The position numbers and the translations under genes were made by a program. 5,850 bases of DNA, taken from positions 1-5,850 of the forward strand of contig JALHOX010000292.1 in the NCBI GenBank assembly GCA_022842805.1. The letters are read 5' to 3'. Numbering within the stretch: the first letter of the stretch is position 1; every line of letters begins with the position of its first letter. The DNA is from Phycisphaerae bacterium (GTDB lineage: Bacteria; Planctomycetota; Phycisphaerae; UBA1845; Fen-1342). Below the pieces are notes generated by a model. That model saw only the letters and a list, made by a program, of their open reading frames with translations. It made no database searches and was not told the origin of the DNA. This document shows, in pieces, positions 1-3,597 of the stretch.

Positions 1-54
1 GAGAAGCGTGCGGGCGCTGGTGCCGACCGACGCACTGAATTCGGCTTGTGCCAT
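1..54 (-). CDS. Possible start of a divergent gene, cut by the window edge
   Basis: On the - strand an ATG at 54-52 opens a frame that stays open to base 1 and gives 18 residues, MAQAEFSASVGTSARTLL. Third codon positions are mostly G or C, like the clear genes in this window. A GAGG lies upstream on the same strand (71-68), but its 13-base distance from the ATG is longer than usual. An overlapping - strand ATG in another frame (82-80) is also open to the edge and gives a less protein-like sequence. No function can be read from so few residues. The competing reading is the tail of a + strand frame ending at 136. Only the sequence to the left can decide. Confidence 0.25.
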   Translation of the reverse strand, partial: MAQAEFSASVGTSARTLL

Positions 55-110
55 TGTTGTGATCAATCCTCAGTGGGTTCATCACGCCTGGGGCAGGCGG
101 GGACCGCTGC

Positions 111-162
111 GCCGCCTAGCCCGGGTCGTGGCATAGGCCGGGATGGTAGACCCGAAGGCGGC
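111..162 (+). promoter_or_regulatory. Candidate nested RNA stem in the purL leader
   Basis: Two perfect 6-bp helices are nested. The outer one pairs GCCGCC (111-116) with GGCGGC (157-162). The inner one pairs CGGGTC (122-127) with GACCCG (149-154), enclosing a 21-base loop. Only five and two unpaired bases separate the helices on the two sides, so they could stack into one element. It lies about 150 bases before the purL start. It does not match a purine, ZTP or other riboswitch consensus I know. Covariation is not testable from one sequence, so a regulatory role is conjecture. Confidence 0.22.
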
Positions 163-199
163 TGCTCGGCAAGGGAAATATGAAAGTCTGGTCAAGGAT

Positions 200-226
200 G
201 TCCGGCCGCGCCGTTTCGTCCGGCCG
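200..226. repeat. Short direct repeat GTCCGGCCG x2 upstream of purL
   Basis: The 9-mer GTCCGGCCG occurs at 200-208 and again at 218-226, a centre-to-centre spacing of 18 bases, which is a little under two helical turns. Two same-face half-sites could bind a regulator, but the repeat is made of CCGG/GGCC, which is common in GC-rich DNA. The repeat itself is certain; any function is speculative. Confidence 0.4.
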
Positions 227-300
227 AGGTTTCCGTAAGATGCGGCCTGGCTGACGGATACGCGCCGCCAGCCACGAAATCTTGTACGCGGCGAAAGCCC

Positions 301-305
301 AGGAG
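301..305 (+). promoter_or_regulatory. Shine-Dalgarno AGGAG that sets the purL start
   Basis: AGGAG sits 8 bases before the GTG at 314, which is ideal spacing. The alternative in-frame GTG at 305 overlaps this motif and would have no spacer, so 314 is the better start. No other usable start codon lies between 305 and the upstream in-frame stop at 236-238. Confidence 0.7.
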
Positions 306-313
306 TGGCAGGC

Positions 314-3268
314 GTGGCAAACCGGGTGGTCTGCGTGGAGGTGCGTGCGAAGGCGGGAAACGGCCCTACGCCCGAGGAGCGGGATGTTTTAGCGGAACTC
401 CGCGGGGCCGGACTGAGCAACGCGGCACGTGTCGAAATCCGTCGGCGCTACTTTCTGGAGGGCGCAATCACCGCGCAACAGGTCGCCGAGCGGGCCGCAG
501 CACTTCTCGTCGATCCCGTGACCGAGGCGGCCGACGTTCTCAGCGAAACGCCTGCGACGACGCCCGCGGGGGGTCGATTCGAATTTGAGATTCACCCGCG
601 ACCGGGCGTGACCGACCCCACCGCCGCGAGCGTGCTGCACGAACTTTCGGCGCTGGGGCTGGCGATGCGGCGCGTTTGGACGGCGCGACGATTCGTGGTG
701 GAGGGTGCACAGGACAGCGAGCTGGCGCGGCGGGTGATCCAGAAACGGCTCGCGAACGATTGCATCGAGCAGACGGTGATCGGCAGCGCCGGCGTCGGAG
801 CGGCGGCCGAGGCGCAGCCCAAGTCGATGGAACGCCGAACGGTGGCGCTGAAGGGGCTGGACGATGCGGCGCTGACCGCGCTGTCGCGACGGGCGAGCCT
901 GTTTTTGTCGTTGCCCGAAATGCGGGAGATCCAGAAGCACTTTGCGACGCTGGGGCGCGATCCGTCGGATCTGGAACTCGAAACGTTGGCGCAGACATGG
1001 TCGGAGCATTGTGTTCACAAGACGCTCAAGAGCGCGGTCGCGTATGAGGGCGCGCCCTTTGGCGCCGGCGGCGGCCCGGCGATTCGCGTTCGCTATGGCA
1101 ACCTGCTGCGCGACACGATCGCGCGGGCGACGCGCGAGCTGATCGCGGAGGGGCGCGGGCCGGAGTGTCTCTCGGTGTTCGTCGATAACGCGGGCGTGAT
1201 CGGCTTTGACGAGCGCTTCGGCGTTGCGTTTAAGGTTGAGACGCACAATCGGCCGTCGGCGATTGAGCCCTATGGCGGGGCCGCGACGGGCATCGGCGGC
1301 TGCATTCGCGACGTGCTGGGCTGCGGGCTGGGGGCCGACCCGATCGCCAGCACCAATGTTTTCTGCGTCGCGCCGGGCGACTGGCCGGAGGAGGCGCTGC
1401 CGCGCGGGGTGCTGCACCCGCGTCGGATCTTGCGGTCGGTTGTGCAAGGTGTGGCGGACTACGGCAATCGGATGGGCATTCCGACGGTGAACGGCGCGGT
1501 CTATTTCGACCCGCGCTATCTGGGCAATCCGCTGGTTTATTGCGGCTGCATCGGGCTGATTCCGCGTGATCGCATCGCCAAGCACGCCAAGCCGGGCGAT
1601 CTGATCGTCGTCATCGGCGGGCGCACGGGCCGCGACGGCATTCACGGCGCGACCTTCAGCAGCGGCGAGCTGACGGATACGCACGCCGACGAATTTGCGC
1701 ACGCGGTGCAGATCGGCCACGCGATTGAGGAGAAGCGGGTGCTGGACGCGGTGATCCGCGCGCGGGACGCGGCGCAGGGCTGCCTGTTCTCGGCGATTAC
1801 GGATTGCGGCGCGGGCGGGTTGAGCAGTGCGGTGGGCGAGATGGCGGGCGAGATCGGCGCGCGGGTCGAGCTGGAAACCGTGCCGCTGAAATACGCAGGC
1901 CTGCGCTACGACGAAATCTGGATCAGCGAGGCGCAGGAGCGCATGGTGCTCGCAGTTGCGCCGGCGAATCTGGCGGCGTTTCAGGCGATCATGCGGGCGG
2001 AGCAGGTCGAATCGACGGTGATCGGGCGCTTCGGCGATGCGGCGCGCGACTTTGCGACGGCGGGCACGCGGCTGATCGTTCGCTATCGCGGCCAGACGAT
2101 GGGCGATCTCGATCTGCACTTCCTGCATGAGGGATTGCCGAAGATCGAGCGCGAGGCGAAGTGGAGCGCGAATACGCCGGAGAAGAACAACTCGAGCGGA
2201 ACGCAACTGCAAACCAACGGTGTTGATTGGCGCGAGTCGCTGCGCGCTGCGCTCCGCAATCCGACCACTGCCGCCAAGAGCTGGATCGTGCGGCGTTATG
2301 ACCATGAGGTGCAGGGCGGAAGCGTGGTGAAGCCGTTTGCGGGGCGCGGGCGCGGGCCGACCGACGCGGCGGTATTGCGGCCGGTCCTCCGTTCGTCGCG
2401 CGGGCTCGCCGTCGGTTGCGGGCTGCAGCCGCAGCTTTCGGAGGTGGACCCCTATTGGATGGCCGCGAACGGCATCGACGAGGCGATTCGGAATGTTGTT
2501 TGCGTCGGCGGTGATCCGCGGCGCACCGCGATCCTGGACAACTTCTGCTGGGGCGGCGTTCAGGACGCGGGCGCGATGGGGTCGCTGGCGCGAGCCTGCC
2601 AAGCATGCTATGACGTCGCGAAGGCCTTCGGCACGCCGTTCGTTTCGGGCAAGGATTCGCTCAACAACCAGTTTGCGCTCGAAGCCGGAGACGTTGATCG
2701 CGTGGTGCGCGAGATCGCGCGGCGGAGCGGTGCGTCGTCTTCGCAGATCGAAGCGGCGATTCGCGCCAGCGGACGGATCGTGATTCCCGAGACGCTCCTG
2801 ATCAGCGCGATGGCGATCGTCGACGACGTGGCGACCGTCTGCACCGCGGACCTTAAGCATGAAGCCGGGGATGTGTGGCTTGTCGGCGGATTCGAGCCGA
2901 TCGGCTTTGACCTGTCGGCCGCCGCACGGGTGCACCAGTTCGTATCGGGGCTGATCTGGCGGCGCGAGATTCGCGCTGCGCACGATGTCAGCGAAGGCGG
3001 CTGGCTGACGGCGCTGGCGGAAATGGCCATCGGCGGACAATGCGGTGTTCACGTCGACGCAGCGAATCTGCCGGATGCCACCGCCCTGCTGGCGGCGGGC
3101 TATCTGGTGCAACTGGCGGACGGCGTGAGCGAGCATGTGTTGCAGACGGCGGGCGTGTCGGCGATGCGCGTGGCGCAGGCGCAGCCCGATTCGCGCTCGC
3201 TGCGCTGGGGTGATGAATCGCTCCCGATCGAGGAATTGTCGGCGGATTGGCGGTCGCTCGAGCGGTGA
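314..3268 (+). CDS. purL: Phosphoribosylformylglycinamidine synthase, PurS-like/PurL fusion without glutaminase domain
   Basis: This cytoplasmic enzyme makes FGAM from FGAR, ATP and glutamine-derived ammonia, the fourth step of de novo purine synthesis. From the GTG at 314 it is 984 residues. Residues about 1-75 and 89-158 look like two tandem PurS-type domains, as in the N-terminus of large PurL. A linker follows with TWSEHC at 228-233. The synthase body shows the nucleotide-binding ETHNRPS (309-315), TDCGAGGLSSAVGEMA (from 496), SEAQERM (538-544), RYDHEVQGG, SGKDSLNN (778-785) and HDVSEGG (890-896), which together cover both AIRS-like halves. It stops where the glutaminase domain of the ~1,300-residue enterobacterial enzyme would begin, so a separate PurQ is expected; none is adjacent. 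About 37 residues (787-823) separate SGKDSLNN from IPETLLISAMAIV, longer than I expect for the family, and include a predicted charged helix. The frame is intact. A GTG at 305 is the alternative start (987 residues). The function is clear; the exact start is less so. Confidence 0.96.
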   Translation: MANRVVCVEVRAKAGNGPTPEERDVLAELRGAGLSNAARVEIRRRYFLEGAITAQQVAERAAALLVDPVTEAADVLSETPATTPAGGRFEFEIHPRPGVTDPTAASVLHELSALGLAMRRVWTARRFVVEGAQDSELARRVIQKRLANDCIEQTVIGSAGVGAAAEAQPKSMERRTVALKGLDDAALTALSRRASLFLSLPEMREIQKHFATLGRDPSDLELETLAQTWSEHCVHKTLKSAVAYEGAPFGAGGGPAIRVRYGNLLRDTIARATRELIAEGRGPECLSVFVDNAGVIGFDERFGVAFKVETHNRPSAIEPYGGAATGIGGCIRDVLGCGLGADPIASTNVFCVAPGDWPEEALPRGVLHPRRILRSVVQGVADYGNRMGIPTVNGAVYFDPRYLGNPLVYCGCIGLIPRDRIAKHAKPGDLIVVIGGRTGRDGIHGATFSSGELTDTHADEFAHAVQIGHAIEEKRVLDAVIRARDAAQGCLFSAITDCGAGGLSSAVGEMAGEIGARVELETVPLKYAGLRYDEIWISEAQERMVLAVAPANLAAFQAIMRAEQVESTVIGRFGDAARDFATAGTRLIVRYRGQTMGDLDLHFLHEGLPKIEREAKWSANTPEKNNSSGTQLQTNGVDWRESLRAALRNPTTAAKSWIVRRYDHEVQGGSVVKPFAGRGRGPTDAAVLRPVLRSSRGLAVGCGLQPQLSEVDPYWMAANGIDEAIRNVVCVGGDPRRTAILDNFCWGGVQDAGAMGSLARACQACYDVAKAFGTPFVSGKDSLNNQFALEAGDVDRVVREIARRSGASSSQIEAAIRASGRIVIPETLLISAMAIVDDVATVCTADLKHEAGDVWLVGGFEPIGFDLSAAARVHQFVSGLIWRREIRAAHDVSEGGWLTALAEMAIGGQCGVHVDAANLPDATALLAAGYLVQLADGVSEHVLQTAGVSAMRVAQAQPDSRSLRWGDESLPIEELSADWRSLER

Positions 3269-3308
3269 CCCGTCGCGCCCGAGACAGCGCGGCACGGGCC
3301 GGTTTTTT
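3263..3308 (+). terminator. Probable Rho-independent terminator at the purL stop
   Basis: CCCGT (3269-3273) pairs with ACGGG (3294-3298). Inside this, CGCGC (3274-3278) pairs with GCGCG (3287-3291) after a 2-base bulge, leaving an 8-base loop. Outside it, CGG (3263-3265) can pair with CCG (3299-3301), leaving the TGA stop codon as a bulge and bringing the stem to one base from a run of six T (3303-3308). A GC-rich stem followed by a T tract is the classic form. It would end the purL transcript and separate it from the next gene. Confidence 0.68.
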
Positions 3309-3356
3309 CGCGGCAAATCGGCCGCTGCACATCTACGATTAGCTCAGTCGATGAAG

Positions 3357-3376
3357 GCCCGGCGATATCGCCGGGC
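3357..3376. repeat. Perfect 20-bp palindrome GCCCGGCGATATCGCCGGGC
   Basis: The two 10-base arms are exact reverse complements about a centre between 3366 and 3367. As RNA it can form an 8-bp GC-rich hairpin with an AUAU loop. As DNA it is a symmetric site that a dimeric protein could bind. No T run follows (next bases GTCGCGCG), so it is not a standard terminator for the + strand. Possible identities are an operator, a leader hairpin that stabilises mRNA, or a dispersed extragenic palindrome. Nothing in the window chooses between them. Confidence 0.6.
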
Positions 3377-3461
3377 GTCGCGCGTGAACCGACGGGGGCG
3401 GATGTCACCCGTGGCCTCGCGAAACGATCCATCTCTGCAGTTTTCATCGCGCGTCGCGCGC

Positions 3462-3487
3462 CTCGCAATTCTCGCGACTCGCAATTC
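3462..3487. repeat. Direct repeat CTCGCAATTC x2
   Basis: CTCGCAATTC occurs at 3462-3471 and 3478-3487, 16 bases apart, with a related CTCGCGA between them (3471-3477). It lies 40-65 bases before the start codon of the secreted protein gene. It may be a binding site or a small slippage product. The repeat is certain and its role is unknown. Confidence 0.45.
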
Positions 3488-3513
3488 GACACTTCCCAGA
3501 CATCACCATTCTC

Positions 3514-3520
3514 GGAGGAA
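3514..3520 (+). promoter_or_regulatory. Strong Shine-Dalgarno GGAGGAA for the secreted repeat protein
   Basis: GGAGGAA ends 5 bases before the ATG at 3526. It is a near-perfect anti-16S match, much stronger than the purL site. It fixes the start codon with confidence and suggests high translation. Confidence 0.85.
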
Positions 3521-3525
3521 TCACC

Positions 3526-3597
3526 ATGAGTTCTCGATTTCGCCGGCTTAGCGCGGCGATCGCGCTGACCGGGTTTTCCGTCGCGCCCGTCGAGGCC
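3526..3597 (+). other. Sec signal peptide, residues 1-24
   Basis: The basic n-region is SSRFRR (2-7), the hydrophobic core is about LSAAIALTGFSV (8-19), and the c-region APVEA fits the A-X-A type rule with Val at -3 and Ala at -1. Predicted cleavage is after A24, giving a mature start of ATYMW. No lipobox cysteine is present, so a lipoprotein is unlikely, and there is no twin-arginine motif with the usual following residues. Confidence 0.85.

Larger units (their letters stand above)
55..300 (+). other. purL upstream region, no gene seen, several possible RNA stems
   Basis: No convincing protein frame crosses this stretch. The only longer - strand frame (420-82) gives a basic, serine- and arginine-rich sequence and mostly overlaps purL as an antisense shadow. 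The DNA has several stem candidates: nested stems at 111-162, TGGCTG (248-253) pairing with CAGCCA (269-274), and a small GGC-GAAA-GCC hairpin (290-299) that abuts the purL Shine-Dalgarno. I found no clear -35/-10 promoter pair. The region may include the promoter and 5' leader of purL. In DNA this GC-rich some of these stems are expected by chance. Confidence 0.4.
3309..3525 (+). other. Intergenic region and likely 5' leader of the secreted repeat protein
   Basis: These 217 bases hold no credible gene. They contain a 20-bp perfect palindrome (3357-3376), a weaker ACGGG/CCCGT stem (3392-3396 with 3408-3412), a 10-base direct repeat and the ribosome binding site of the following gene. TACGAT at 3334-3339 could be a -10 box, but I see no -35 at proper spacing, so I do not call a promoter. 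Because a terminator lies just upstream, the following gene most likely has its own promoter here, giving a leader of perhaps 100-200 bases. That length is inferred. Confidence 0.5.

Noticed and set aside
2..136. A + strand frame open from the edge to TAG at 134-136, which could be the tail of an upstream gene
   Set aside because: The 44 residues match nothing I recognise and the codon third positions are less GC-rich than in purL. It conflicts with the possible divergent start at 54. I could not decide, so it is not listed as a gene.
91..162. Partial resemblance to the ZTP (pfl) riboswitch: CGGGGA, CCGCCT and GGGTCGTG all occur upstream of a purine gene
   Set aside because: The pieces are in the wrong order. 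In the riboswitch GGGTCGTGA comes before CGGGGAGC and CCGCCTGGGC; here GGGTCGTG comes last, and the CCGCCTGGGC core is not intact.
389..3316. A 975-codon open frame on the - strand opposite purL
   Set aside because: It is the antisense shadow of a GC-biased gene. Its translation is dominated by R, A, P, H and Q with no recognisable motif, while the + strand frame shows complete PurL motifs.
3340..3350. TAGCTCAGTCG, identical to a common tRNA D-arm start
   Set aside because: No GAGC closes the D stem, there is no T-loop GGTTCRA, and no 7-bp acceptor stem can be found at tRNA distance.
3392..3412. ACGGG/CCCGT hairpin after the palindrome as a second terminator
   Set aside because: Only 5 bp with an 11-base loop and no T run follows it.
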